The position numbers and the translations under genes are program-made. A DNA stretch of 5,843 nucleotides from assembly GCA_019751575.1 (NCBI GenBank), contig JAIENF010000362.1, positions 1-5,843 on the forward strand, written 5' to 3'. The notes under the pieces are model-generated. The model was not told the origin of the DNA. It searched no databases and saw only the letters and a list, made by a program, of their open reading frames with translations. Every line of letters starts with the position of its first letter. Position 1 is the stretch's first letter. Source of the stretch: Burkholderiales bacterium. GTDB taxonomy: Bacteria; Pseudomonadota; Gammaproteobacteria; Burkholderiales; CAIKXV01. This document shows positions 1-5,843 of the stretch, in pieces.

Positions 1-597
1 CTCGACGAACCGTTCGGTGCGCTGGACAAGAACCTGCGGCTCGACATGCAGATCGAGGTGAAGCGGCTGCAGCGCGAACTGGGCATCACGACGGTGATGG
101 TCACCCATGACCAGGAGGAAGCCCTCGGCATGGCCGATCGCATCGCCGTGATGAGCGAGGGCCGCATCGAGCAGCTGGGCACGCCGGAGCAGATCTACGA
201 TCGTCCGCAATCCCTGTTCGTGGCCGGCTTCGTCGGTACCGCGAACCTGTTCGGCGGCCGGCTGCAGCGCGACGGCGACCGGTTCGTGGTCGAGCTGGCC
301 GCCGGCGGCCGGCTGCAGCTGGACGATCCCGGCCCGTGTTCGCGCATCGGCCCGGTCACCGTGTCGGTGCGGCCGGAGCACCTGGTCTTCGTGCCGGAAG
401 CCGCAGGCGCGCTCGGGGCCACGGTGGAACTCGCACTGCCGCTCGGGCCCTCGGTCGTGCATGAGCTCGCACTCGACACGGGCGAGAAGGTGAAGGTCAC
501 GCTGGCGCGCACCGGCGGCCATGCATGGCTGGCGCCGGGTACCCGCACCGGCCTTGCGGTCGCGCCGGGCGCGCCGGTCTCGGTGTTCCAGGCATGA
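1..597 (+). CDS. ABC transporter ATP-binding protein, PotA-type (5' partial)
   Basis: This is the C-terminal part of an importer ATPase that hydrolyses ATP on the cytoplasmic side to drive uptake. The reading frame is open from base 1, so the gene starts upstream; the ATG at 46 is internal. The first visible codons read LDEPFGALD, the Walker B end with its catalytic Glu (bases 7-9) and the D-loop. The H-loop His is at bases 106-108 in VTHDQEEAL, followed by the typical [17 protein letters not shown] and TPEQIYDRP stretches. From about base 215 ([12 protein letters not shown]) the protein continues into a TOBE-type regulatory domain with SVRPEH near base 365. Walker A, the Q-loop and the ABC signature lie outside the window. 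198 codons are visible of about 350 usual for PotA/FbpC/CysA-like ATPases. The TGA stop overlaps the next gene's ATG (ATGA). The family is clear; the substrate (polyamine or other) is inferred from the permeases. Confidence 0.95.
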   Translation, partial: LDEPFGALDKNLRLDMQIEVKRLQRELGITTVMVTHDQEEALGMADRIAVMSEGRIEQLGTPEQIYDRPQSLFVAGFVGTANLFGGRLQRDGDRFVVELAAGGRLQLDDPGPCSRIGPVTVSVRPEHLVFVPEAAGALGATVELALPLGPSVVHELALDTGEKVKVTLARTGGHAWLAPGTRTGLAVAPGAPVSVFQA

Positions 598-1460
598 CGC
601 GGTCCGCACGGTCCACGCTGCCCGGCCTGCTGAAGAACTGGCAGCTGGTGCTGCCGCTGGCGGTGTTCTTCACCGCATTCGTGTTCGGGCCGCTCGCACT
701 GCTCGGCTATGTCAGCCTGCACACTGACGTCTCGCTCGAGCAGGCCAGCCTCGGGCAGTACACGAAGTTCCTCACCGACGGCTTCAACCTCGGCGTGCTG
801 GGCGCGACGCTGTGGCTGGGCCTGAAGGTGACGCTGCTGACGCTGCTGATCGGCTATCCGCTCGCCTACCTCTACTCGGTGTCGCCGCCGCGCTGGCAGA
901 AGCTGCTGATCCTGCTGATCGTGCTGCCGCTGCTGACCAGCGCGGTGGTGAGGACGTTCGCCTGGCTGGTGATCCTCGGCCGGCAGGGCATCGTCAACGA
1001 ATCGCTGGTCGCGCTGGGGCTGCTCGAGATGCCGGCCAAGCTGCTCTTCACGCCCACGGCCGTGGTGGTCGCGCTGGCGCAGATCGAACTGCCGCTGATG
1101 GTGCTGCCGATCATCACGGTGCTGGCCGGCATCGATCCCAACCTGCGCCAGGCGTCCGCCTCGCTGGGGGCCGGCAGCTGGCGCACCTTCCTGCAGGTGA
1201 TCCTGCCGCTGTCGGCGCCGGGCGTGCTCGCCGGCTGCCTGCTGGTGTATGCCTCCTCGGTCAGCGCCTTCGTCACCCAGACGCTGGTCGGCGGCGGGCA
1301 GCAGATGTTCATGCCGTTCTACATCTACCAGCAGGCGATCCAGGCCAACAACTATCCGTTCGCGGCGGCGATCGCGATGATCCTGCTTGCCAGCGTGCTG
1401 GCGATCGTGGTGATGGTCAACCTGCTGGCGCGCCGGATGCGTGGGGTCGCCCATGGCTGA
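594..1460 (+). CDS. ABC transporter permease, PotB-type
   Basis: This is an inner-membrane subunit forming half of the translocation channel of a spermidine/putrescine-type importer. I chose the ATG at 594 (288 aa) because it overlaps the ATPase stop by four bases. The longer in-frame start at 525 would add a non-hydrophobic, Arg/Gly-rich 23-residue leader inside the ATPase gene. About six hydrophobic segments are seen, near residues 17-40, 68-94, 103-129, 151-178, 208-228 and 256-279. [18 protein letters not shown] (about 118-135) is characteristic of PotB-like permeases. The cytoplasmic EAA loop that docks on the ATPase is at about 184-212 (QASASLGAG, then [12 protein letters not shown]); the canonical Glu of EAA is Gln here, a mild deviation. 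No strong Shine-Dalgarno precedes the start, so translation is probably coupled to the ATPase. The specific substrate cannot be read from the permease. Confidence 0.93.
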   Translation: MTRSARSTLPGLLKNWQLVLPLAVFFTAFVFGPLALLGYVSLHTDVSLEQASLGQYTKFLTDGFNLGVLGATLWLGLKVTLLTLLIGYPLAYLYSVSPPRWQKLLILLIVLPLLTSAVVRTFAWLVILGRQGIVNESLVALGLLEMPAKLLFTPTAVVVALAQIELPLMVLPIITVLAGIDPNLRQASASLGAGSWRTFLQVILPLSAPGVLAGCLLVYASSVSAFVTQTLVGGGQQMFMPFYIYQQAIQANNYPFAAAIAMILLASVLAIVVMVNLLARRMRGVAHG

Positions 1461-2316
1461 AGGCGCCTACGAGTCGCTGAAGACGGTTCCGCCGATGCGC
1501 GGCGAGTCGATCCGCTCGCGCGCCGAGCGTGGCTCGTTCGGCCTGGTGATCGGCGTGCTGTCTGCGATCGCCATCGTGCTGCTGATCGCGCCGACGCTGA
1601 TCGTGCTGATCGTGTCCTTCACCAGCGGGCAGTCGCTGCGCTTCCCGCCGCCGGGCTGGTCGCTGCGCTGGTACGAGGCGCTGTTCAATGATTCGCCCGA
1701 CCTGTGGCGGGCGGCGAAGCTGTCGCTGCAGGTCGCGGGCATGGCGACGGCGATCTCCACCGTCCTCGCGGTGACGGCCGCGCTCGCCATCGCACGCCAG
1801 CCCAGGCTGTGGGCGCGCTTCCTCGATTCGGTGTTCATGTCGCCGCTGATGCTGCCGACGCTCGCGCTCGGCCTGGGCCTGCTGGTCTGGTTCAACGTGT
1901 TCGGCACCGGCGTGTCGATGACGACACTGGTCATCGGACACACGGCGATCACCACGCCGTACATCCTGCGCACGACCTGCGCCAGCCTGAGCCAGCTCGA
2001 CGGCGTGCTGCTCGAGAGCGCCAAGAGCCTGGGTGCCGGACCCTGGTTCGCCTTCCGCACCGTGACCCTGCCGCTGATCCTGCCCGGCATCGCCGCCGGG
2101 GCATTCATCGCGTTCATGATGTCGTTCGACAACGTGGCGATCTCGCTGTTCCTGTCCGATGCGCGCAGCGAGGTGCTGCCGATCCGGCTGTGGAACATCA
2201 TCGAGTCGAACCTCGACGTGCGGGCCGCGGCCGTGTCCGGCGTGCTGATCGCGGTGACCACGGTGCTGGTGATCGTGATGGAGCGGTTCGTCGGGGTCAG
2301 CCGCCATGTCCGCTAG
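1453..2316 (+). CDS. ABC transporter permease, PotC-type
   Basis: This is the second channel subunit of the importer, an inner-membrane protein pairing with the preceding PotB-like permease. The ATG at 1453 gives 287 aa and overlaps the previous gene by eight bases, with a GGGG stretch shortly upstream; a GTG at 1441 in the same frame would add only four residues. The hydrophilic N-terminus of about 30 residues is followed by hydrophobic segments near 32-56, 89-115, 126-150, 155-175, 207-228 and 257-276. FPPPGWSLRWYEALF (64-78) and SFDNVAISLFLS (224-235) are hallmarks of PotC/YdcV-like permeases. The EAA loop is at about 188-216 (ESAKSLGAG ... LPLILPGIAAG), with the Glu retained. It ends in a TAG that overlaps the amidohydrolase start, tying import and enzyme into one message. 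Confidence 0.93.
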   Translation: MAEGAYESLKTVPPMRGESIRSRAERGSFGLVIGVLSAIAIVLLIAPTLIVLIVSFTSGQSLRFPPPGWSLRWYEALFNDSPDLWRAAKLSLQVAGMATAISTVLAVTAALAIARQPRLWARFLDSVFMSPLMLPTLALGLGLLVWFNVFGTGVSMTTLVIGHTAITTPYILRTTCASLSQLDGVLLESAKSLGAGPWFAFRTVTLPLILPGIAAGAFIAFMMSFDNVAISLFLSDARSEVLPIRLWNIIESNLDVRAAAVSGVLIAVTTVLVIVMERFVGVSRHVR

Positions 2317-3811
2317 TCGATCGCCCCTGCTGCTGCGCGGCGCGCGTGCGCTGCTCGGCGAATCGTTCAGCCTGTCCGACCCGCTCGATGTCGCGATCGA
2401 CGGCGGGCGCATCGCCGCGATCGGCCCCGCGGGCAGCCTGCCTGCGCAGGCGACCACGATCCTGCTCGAGCGCCGGCTGCTCGCGCCGGGGATGGTCAAC
2501 GGGCATTTCCATTCGCACGAGCATTTCCAGCGCGGTCGCCACGAGAACCTGCCGCTCGAGCTCTGGATGCACAACGTGCGTCCGGTCAGGCCGGTGCCGC
2601 TCACGCCCCGCGATGCCTACCTGCGCACGATGATCGGCGCGATCGAGTGCCTGCGCAGCGGTGCCACCACGGTGGTCGACGACCTCACCCTCGGTGCCGC
2701 GATCGACAGGCCGCTGCTCGACGCGGTGTTCCAGGCCTACGAGGATGCCGGCGTGCGCGCGCTGGTCGGCTTCGCGATGATGGATCGCGCGGTGATCGAC
2801 AACTTCCCGTATGTCGACGCATGCGCGGACGCGGAGACGCTCGCCAGGCTGCGTGCACTGCCGAGGCCATCGCCGGAGGCCTTCCATGGCCTGGTGCGGG
2901 AACTCGCGCGCAGCCGGCATCCGCAGTCGAACCGGGTCGGCGTGCTGGTCTCCTGTTCCGCGCCCCAGCGCTGCACCGAGGGATTCCTGCGGGCATCGCG
3001 CAGGCTGGCCGATGACCTCGACCTGCCGGTGATCACCCATGTGCAGGAAACGCGGATGCAGGTGGTGACCGGCCAGTCCTTCTACGGCCACACCATGGTC
3101 GAGCACCTGCATGCGGTGGGCTTCCTGAAGGACAAGACGACGCTGATCCATGGTGTCTGGCTGAACCCGCGCGAGATCGAACTGCTGGCGCGTGCCGGCA
3201 CGACCGTGCAGCACAACCCGTGGAGCAACCTGATGCTCGGCTCGGGCGTCGCGCCGGTGCGCGAACTGCTGCGCTCGGGGGTCAACGTCGGGATGGGCAC
3301 CGATGGCATGTCCTCCACGGTCACGGCGAACATGCTGACCACGGTCGGCTCGGCCGCTGCGCTGTCGAAGCTCCGCGGCGAGGATGCCGACTGGCTCAGT
3401 GCACGCGAGGCGCTGTCGATCGCCACGGCGGGCGGTGCGCGTGCGTTCGGCTTCGGTGACCGCCTCGGCCGGATCGAGGTCGGCGCGATCGCCGACCTCT
3501 GTGCCTGGCGCCTCGACACCATCGCCTTCACGCCGCTGGCCGACCCGGTCCGCCAGCTGGTCTACGGCGAGCGCGGTGCCGGGCTCGACATGGTCCTGGT
3601 CGATGGCGAGCCGGTCATGCGCGACGGGCGCCTGGTACGGGTGGACGAGGGCGCGCTGCTCGACGAGATTTCCTCGGCGGTCGAGCGGCTGGCGCCCGAG
3701 TTCGCGCTTGCCGAGGCGTCGGTGACCGACATCCACCGGGTGATGCGCGCCGTGCTGGCGCGCTGTGCCGCGCAGCCGCTGGCCGCTGACACGTACCCGG
3801 CGCGCCTTTGA
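2306..3811 (+). CDS. Metal-dependent amidohydrolase, TrzA/AtzA/SsnA/MtaD-like
   Basis: This is a probable cytoplasmic hydrolase (501 aa) of the amidohydrolase superfamily, in the branch holding triazine hydrolases, SsnA, guanine deaminase and SAH/MTA deaminases. An N-terminal beta segment (LLLRGARAL, then VAIDGGRIAAIGP at 29-41) leads into the metal-binding HxH at H67/H69 in PGMVNGHFHSHEHFQRG. Later come THVQE (H245, E248, the HxxE pair of this branch), LIHGVW with H282, TVQHNPWSN with H303, and GTDG with the metal/catalytic D333. All key residues are present, so it should be active. The C-terminal composite-domain strands include GRIEVGAIADLCAW (388-401) and VLVDGEPVMRDGRLV. The length is slightly above the usual 430-480 because of a helical tail after about residue 445. 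The start overlaps the permease gene by 11 bases, with GGGG at 2293-2296 as a likely ribosome site. Deamination of an imported heterocycle is inferred; the exact substrate is unknown. Confidence 0.92.
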   Translation: MSASRSPLLLRGARALLGESFSLSDPLDVAIDGGRIAAIGPAGSLPAQATTILLERRLLAPGMVNGHFHSHEHFQRGRHENLPLELWMHNVRPVRPVPLTPRDAYLRTMIGAIECLRSGATTVVDDLTLGAAIDRPLLDAVFQAYEDAGVRALVGFAMMDRAVIDNFPYVDACADAETLARLRALPRPSPEAFHGLVRELARSRHPQSNRVGVLVSCSAPQRCTEGFLRASRRLADDLDLPVITHVQETRMQVVTGQSFYGHTMVEHLHAVGFLKDKTTLIHGVWLNPREIELLARAGTTVQHNPWSNLMLGSGVAPVRELLRSGVNVGMGTDGMSSTVTANMLTTVGSAAALSKLRGEDADWLSAREALSIATAGGARAFGFGDRLGRIEVGAIADLCAWRLDTIAFTPLADPVRQLVYGERGAGLDMVLVDGEPVMRDGRLVRVDEGALLDEISSAVERLAPEFALAEASVTDIHRVMRAVLARCAAQPLAADTYPARL

Positions 3812-3815
3812 CGCC

Positions 3816-3850
3816 GGATGGCGGTAGGATCGCGGCTTCGCCGACCATCC
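3816..3850. repeat. Imperfect inverted repeat between amidohydrolase and GST genes
   Basis: The arms GGATGGCGG (3816-3824) and CCG-A-CCATCC (3841-3850) are complementary over nine pairs with one bulged A, around a 16-base loop. The loop itself contains CGGC-TTC-GCCG partly shared with the right arm, so two alternative folds are possible. The dyad lies just after the amidohydrolase stop and ends a few bases before the GST ribosome site. It has no T-run, so it is not a convincing intrinsic terminator. It could be an operator, an mRNA-stabilising hairpin, or chance in GC-rich DNA. Confidence 0.4.
3825..3830 (+). promoter_or_regulatory. Possible -10 element (TAGGAT) for the GST gene
   Basis: TAGGAT matches the sigma-70 -10 consensus at four of six positions and lies 36 bases before the GST start, giving a plausible short leader. 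No good -35 box is found at the normal distance: TTGACG at 3808-3813 is only 11 bases upstream, too close for standard spacing. This is a weak candidate; the GST gene may instead depend on read-through from the upstream operon. Confidence 0.25.
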
Positions 3851-3854
3851 CTGC

Positions 3855-3860
3855 AGGAGA
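3855..3860 (+). promoter_or_regulatory. Shine-Dalgarno site of the GST gene
   Basis: AGGAGA ends six bases before the ATG at 3867. It is the strongest ribosome binding site on the plus strand here and fixes the GST start. Its strength, against the weak sites of the overlapping transporter genes, suggests the GST is translated independently. Confidence 0.8.
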
Positions 3861-3866
3861 CATCCG

Positions 3867-4478
3867 ATGAAGCTGCACATCAGCTCTGCCTCGCCGTTCG
3901 CGCGCAAGGTGCGCCTGGTCGCGCATGAAGCCGGACTCGCGTCGCGGGTCGAAGAGGTGGCCACGATGGTGTCGCCGGTGAAGCCGAACGCCGACCTGGC
4001 GAAGGCGAATCCGCTGATGAAGCTGCCGACGCTGGTCACCGACGACGGCATGGCGCTGTTCGATTCGCCGGTGATCTGCGAATACCTCGACAGCCTGAAC
4101 GCGGGGCGCAAGCTGTTCCCGGCGCCGGGGCCGGCACGCTGGAGCGCGCTTCGCCAGCAGGCCGTCGCCGACGGCATCCTCGATGCGGCGATCGGCGTGC
4201 GCTACCAGACGGCGCTCGCACCGAAGGAATTGCAGTGGACCGAATGGCAGGATGGCCAGCGCGCGAAATGGAAGCAGGCGCTGGACTTCCTCGAATCCGA
4301 TGCGAAGGCCCTCGACGGTGAGCCGACGATCGGTTCGCTGGCGGTCGCCGCGACGCTCGCCTGGCTCGACTTCCGCTACGGGGCGGACGACTGGCGCGCC
4401 GGCCGGCCGCGGCTCGCTGCCTGGTTCGCCGTGTTCAGCCAGCGGCCGTCGATGCTGGCCACGCTGCCGAGCCTCTGA
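3867..4478 (+). CDS. Glutathione S-transferase family protein, YibF-like
   Basis: This is a small cytosolic GST-fold protein of 203 aa, close to the length of E. coli YibF (about 202), which it resembles throughout. The N-terminal thioredoxin-like domain (about 1-78) has SASPFARKVRLVAHEAGL with a candidate catalytic/glutathione-contacting Ser9. NPLMKLPTLVTDDG carries the expected cis-Pro54, and FDSPVICEYL carries the glutathione gamma-glutamyl-binding Asp66-Ser67 pair. The all-helical C-terminal domain includes ADGILDAAI (101-109) and TIGSLAVAATLAWLDFRYG (154-172), where the usual N-capping Asp is replaced by Ser, as YibF-type proteins also lack it. It probably binds glutathione; its electrophilic substrate is unknown. 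It lies 55 bases after the amidohydrolase on the same strand with its own strong Shine-Dalgarno, so a shared function with the transporter operon is possible but not shown. Confidence 0.92.
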   Translation: MKLHISSASPFARKVRLVAHEAGLASRVEEVATMVSPVKPNADLAKANPLMKLPTLVTDDGMALFDSPVICEYLDSLNAGRKLFPAPGPARWSALRQQAVADGILDAAIGVRYQTALAPKELQWTEWQDGQRAKWKQALDFLESDAKALDGEPTIGSLAVAATLAWLDFRYGADDWRAGRPRLAAWFAVFSQRPSMLATLPSL

Positions 4479-4486
4479 TCGAGGGC

Positions 4487-4517
4487 GAAGAAACGGGGCC
4501 TCGAAGGCCCCGTCTTC
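4487..4517. terminator. Bidirectional rho-independent terminator between convergent genes
   Basis: ACGGGGCCT (4493-4501) and AGGCCCCGT (4505-4513) form a perfect nine-pair GC-rich stem around a three-base CGA loop (or eight pairs with a five-base loop). The flanking GAAG (4487-4490) and CTTC (4514-4517) can extend it past an AA bulge. It sits in the 64-base gap between the GST gene and the convergent desaturase gene. The T-rich tail is better on the minus strand (TTTCTTC follows the stem) than on the plus strand (only CTTC), so it probably serves the desaturase best and the GST/operon transcript less efficiently. Confidence 0.8.
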
Positions 4518-4542
4518 AAGTGCAGCGCGATGGCGCCGCGGA

Positions 4543-5715
4543 TCAGGCGTAGCTGCGCAGCCGTACCGAGAACTCGCGCAACTGGGCGACGCCGCTCTGC
4601 TCGGCGCGGGCACACCAGTCCTGCAGCTGGTGCACCAGCTGTTCCTTCGAGGCCGTCGACCGCGCCCAGAGCGCGGACAGTTCCTGGCGCATCGCGTACG
4701 TCTTCTGCAGCGCTTCGCTCCGGCTCAGCACTTCCGTCAGGGCCGGGCGCACCGTCTCCGGCACTTCGTGGGCGTCGCGCTGTACCCACTGGCGCAGCGA
4801 CGGCAGGTCGAGGTGCGGCACGGCAGGCGTCAGGTGCTTCATCTTGCCGATCTCCTGCCGCCAGGTCGCGGCCAGCATCTTGCCGTAACGCGACAGCACG
4901 TCGTAGCGATGGGCGATCACCGCGTCGAGCGTGTCCACGTCGGCTACGGTCTTCGAGGCGTCGAGCTTCACCTGCGCCGCGACCTTCTTCACATGGGCCA
5001 GGCCGACGGTCTCCAGCATCCGGATGTACATCCAGCCGATGTCGAACTCGTACCATTTCGACGACAGTCGCGCCGAGCTCGGGTACGCGTGGTGGTTGTT
5101 GTGCAGTTCCTCGCCGCCGATGATGATGCCCCAGGGCAGGATGTTCCGGCTGGCGTCTTCCGCCGCGAAGTTGCGGTAGCCCCAGAAGTGCCCGACGCCG
5201 TTGATGATGCCGGCCGCGGTGACCGGGATCCACAGCATCTGCACCGCGAAGATGGTGATGCCGATCGGTCCGAACAGCAGCACGTTCAAGGCCAGGGTCG
5301 TGTACGGGCCCATGACCGAGTAGCGCGAATAGAGGTTGCGCTCGATCCAGTCGTCCGGCGTGCCGCTGCCGAACTTCTCGAGGGTTTCACGGTTCTTCGC
5401 TTCCGCCCGGTACAGCTCGCTGCCCTGCAGCAGCAGCTTGCGGATGCCGTAGATCTGCGGGCTGTGCGGGTCTTCCGGCGTCTCGCAGCGTGCGTGGTGC
5501 TTGCGGTGGATGGAGACCCATTCGCGCGTGACCATGCCGCTGGTGAGCCAGAGCCAGAAACGGAAGAAATGCGAGACGACGGGGTGAAGGTCGAGGCCGC
5601 GGTGCGCCTGGGCGCGATGCAGGTAAATGGTCACTGCCGCGATGGTGATGTGGGTCACCACCAGCGTGTAGACCACGTAACCCCACCACGGGAGATCGAT
5701 CAGGCCGGAGAGCAT
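4543..5715 (-). CDS. desA: Membrane acyl desaturase, DesA-type delta-9 fatty acid desaturase
   Basis: This is an integral-membrane di-iron desaturase (390 aa) that introduces a cis double bond, most likely at delta-9, into acyl chains; Pseudomonas DesA acts on membrane phospholipid chains under oxygen. I chose the ATG at 5715 because an AGGA sits six bases upstream and relatives start with similar short sequence before the first membrane helix. A TTG at 5787 would add 24 residues with no family match. Numbered from 5715, the histidine boxes are H33xxxxH38 (HRAQAH), H70xxHH74 (HRKHH) and H205xxHH209 (HNNHH), with the additional ligand-type H176 in INGVGHFWGYRNF. Hydrophobic segments lie near 8-32, 45-62 and 141-179. 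The helical C-terminal tail of about 145 residues, ending SGVAQLREFSVRLRSYA, is the tail I recognise from DesA proteins. Acyl-CoA as substrate cannot be excluded. It is monocistronic as far as can be seen and convergent with the GST gene. Confidence 0.93.
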   Translation of the reverse strand: MLSGLIDLPWWGYVVYTLVVTHITIAAVTIYLHRAQAHRGLDLHPVVSHFFRFWLWLTSGMVTREWVSIHRKHHARCETPEDPHSPQIYGIRKLLLQGSELYRAEAKNRETLEKFGSGTPDDWIERNLYSRYSVMGPYTTLALNVLLFGPIGITIFAVQMLWIPVTAAGIINGVGHFWGYRNFAAEDASRNILPWGIIIGGEELHNNHHAYPSSARLSSKWYEFDIGWMYIRMLETVGLAHVKKVAAQVKLDASKTVADVDTLDAVIAHRYDVLSRYGKMLAATWRQEIGKMKHLTPAVPHLDLPSLRQWVQRDAHEVPETVRPALTEVLSRSEALQKTYAMRQELSALWARSTASKEQLVHQLQDWCARAEQSGVAQLREFSVRLRSYA

Positions 5716-5721
5716 CAAGTG

Positions 5722-5725
5722 TCCT
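5722..5725 (-). promoter_or_regulatory. Shine-Dalgarno site of the desaturase gene
   Basis: Read on the minus strand, AGGA is followed by CACTTG and then the ATG at 5715. The six-base spacing is normal and decides this start over the upstream TTG at 5787. Confidence 0.7.
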
Positions 5726-5747
5726 GTTTTCAGCGGAAGTGAGCGGC

Positions 5748-5753
5748 AGTCTA
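5748..5753 (-). promoter_or_regulatory. Possible -10 element (TAGACT) of the desaturase gene
   Basis: On the minus strand TAGACT matches the -10 consensus at four of six positions, about 32 bases before the ATG, giving a leader of roughly 25 bases. The -35 position 17 bases further up reads ACCAGA, a poor match, so the promoter may need an activator or be a chance match. A TTGACG at 5787-5782 is too far upstream for this -10. Confidence 0.35.
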
Positions 5754-5775
5754 CCGAAAAACCGCGGGTTTCTGG
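5754..5775. promoter_or_regulatory. Inverted repeat just upstream of the desaturase -10, candidate operator
   Basis: The core AAACC-GCG-GGTTT (5759-5771) is a perfect five-base dyad. The outer bases CC (5754-5755) and GG (5774-5775) are also complementary, giving a longer imperfect palindrome of 22 bases. It abuts the putative -10 and fills the spacer/-35 region, where a repressor would block RNA polymerase. Bacterial desaturase genes are often controlled by TetR-type regulators such as DesT, but I cannot match this dyad to a known operator. It could also be chance. Confidence 0.4.
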
Positions 5776-5843
5776 TCCCCACGTCAACTATTTCGGACAT
5801 CGGCCCGTAAACCTTAGTTTTCAAGCGCTTGCAGCGCCCTTTC

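Larger units (their letters stand above)
5716..5843. other. Region upstream of the desaturase up to the window edge
   Basis: This 128-base stretch is less GC-rich than the genes and holds no convincing coding sequence. It contains the desaturase leader, the -10-like element and the dyad described separately. Near the edge is the perfect ten-base palindrome CAAGCGCTTG (5822-5831), overlapping GCGCT-TGC-AGCGC (5825-5837). These could belong to the control or end region of a gene beyond the window, whose identity cannot be seen. Confidence 0.5.

Noticed and set aside
525..593. Longer N-terminus for the PotB-like permease
   Set aside because: The extra 23 residues are encoded within the ATPase TOBE region and look like out-of-frame sequence; the ATG at 594 with the four-base overlap is the typical arrangement.
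195..1454. Long minus-strand open frame (419 codons) opposite the ATPase and permease 1
   Set aside because: The translation is rich in Arg, His, Gln and Asp with no domain or membrane pattern. It is the antisense shadow of well-recognised transporter genes in GC-rich DNA.
3808..3813. TTGACG on the plus strand as a -35 box for the GST gene
   Set aside because: It overlaps the amidohydrolase stop codon and is only 11 bases from TAGGAT, outside the usual 16-18 base spacing.
2297..4177. Very long minus-strand open frame (626 codons) opposite the amidohydrolase and part of the GST gene
   Set aside because: Its composition is biased (Arg/His/Asp/Gln) with no recognisable motif, and it spans two unrelated plus-strand genes that have full sets of family motifs. 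Scarcity of stop codons in GC-rich sequence explains its length.
4183..5742. Plus-strand open frame (519 codons) across the GST end, terminator and desaturase
   Set aside because: It runs through the convergent terminator and opposite all three desaturase histidine boxes, and its product is low-complexity Arg/His/Asp-rich sequence without family resemblance.
5716..5787. Longer N-terminus for the desaturase from a TTG at 5787
   Set aside because: It would place the -10-like element and dyad inside the coding sequence and add residues without resemblance to DesA; the ATG at 5715 has a well-spaced AGGA.
5782..5787. TTGACG on the minus strand as a -35 box for the desaturase
   Set aside because: At a 17-base spacing the downstream hexamer is CGGTTT, not a -10 match, and the TAGACT element is 28 bases away, too far for a standard promoter.

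Overview
The window is strongly GC-rich, densely coded bacterial DNA, with G/C preferred at third codon positions. The protein types suggest a proteobacterium, probably a gamma- or betaproteobacterium: a PotABC-type transporter, a YibF-type glutathione S-transferase and a Pseudomonas DesA-type acyl desaturase. This assignment is inferred from family resemblance alone. No tRNA, rRNA, CRISPR array, insertion sequence or phage gene was seen.

Positions 1-3811 hold a tightly packed plus-strand operon whose first gene is cut by the window edge. It encodes the C-terminal two thirds or so of a PotA-type ABC ATPase, a PotB-type permease, a PotC-type permease and a metal-dependent amidohydrolase of the TrzA/AtzA/SsnA/MtaD class. 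Consecutive genes overlap by 4, 8 and 11 bases, which points to translational coupling. The ATPase and two permeases would form the inner-membrane part of an importer. The periplasmic binding protein is not visible and would be expected upstream. The amidohydrolase, locked into the same message, probably acts on the imported compound by deamination or dechlorination-like hydrolysis. That makes this an uptake-plus-catabolism module whose substrate may be a nitrogen heterocycle or amine rather than a classical polyamine.

After a 55-base gap with a good Shine-Dalgarno site, an imperfect dyad and a weak promoter-like element, positions 3867-4478 encode a small GST-fold protein resembling E. coli YibF. 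It may be read through from the operon or expressed separately.

Positions 4479-4542 separate two convergent genes and contain a strong hairpin that can terminate transcription from both sides. The minus-strand gene at 5715-4543 is a membrane acyl desaturase with all three histidine boxes, probably a DesA-type delta-9 desaturase for membrane phospholipid chains. Its 128-base upstream region (5716-5843) has a clear ribosome binding site, a -10-like element and an inverted repeat just upstream of that element, in a position suited to an operator. I found no clearly undescribed system. The most interesting items are the transporter/amidohydrolase pairing and the dyad in front of the desaturase.
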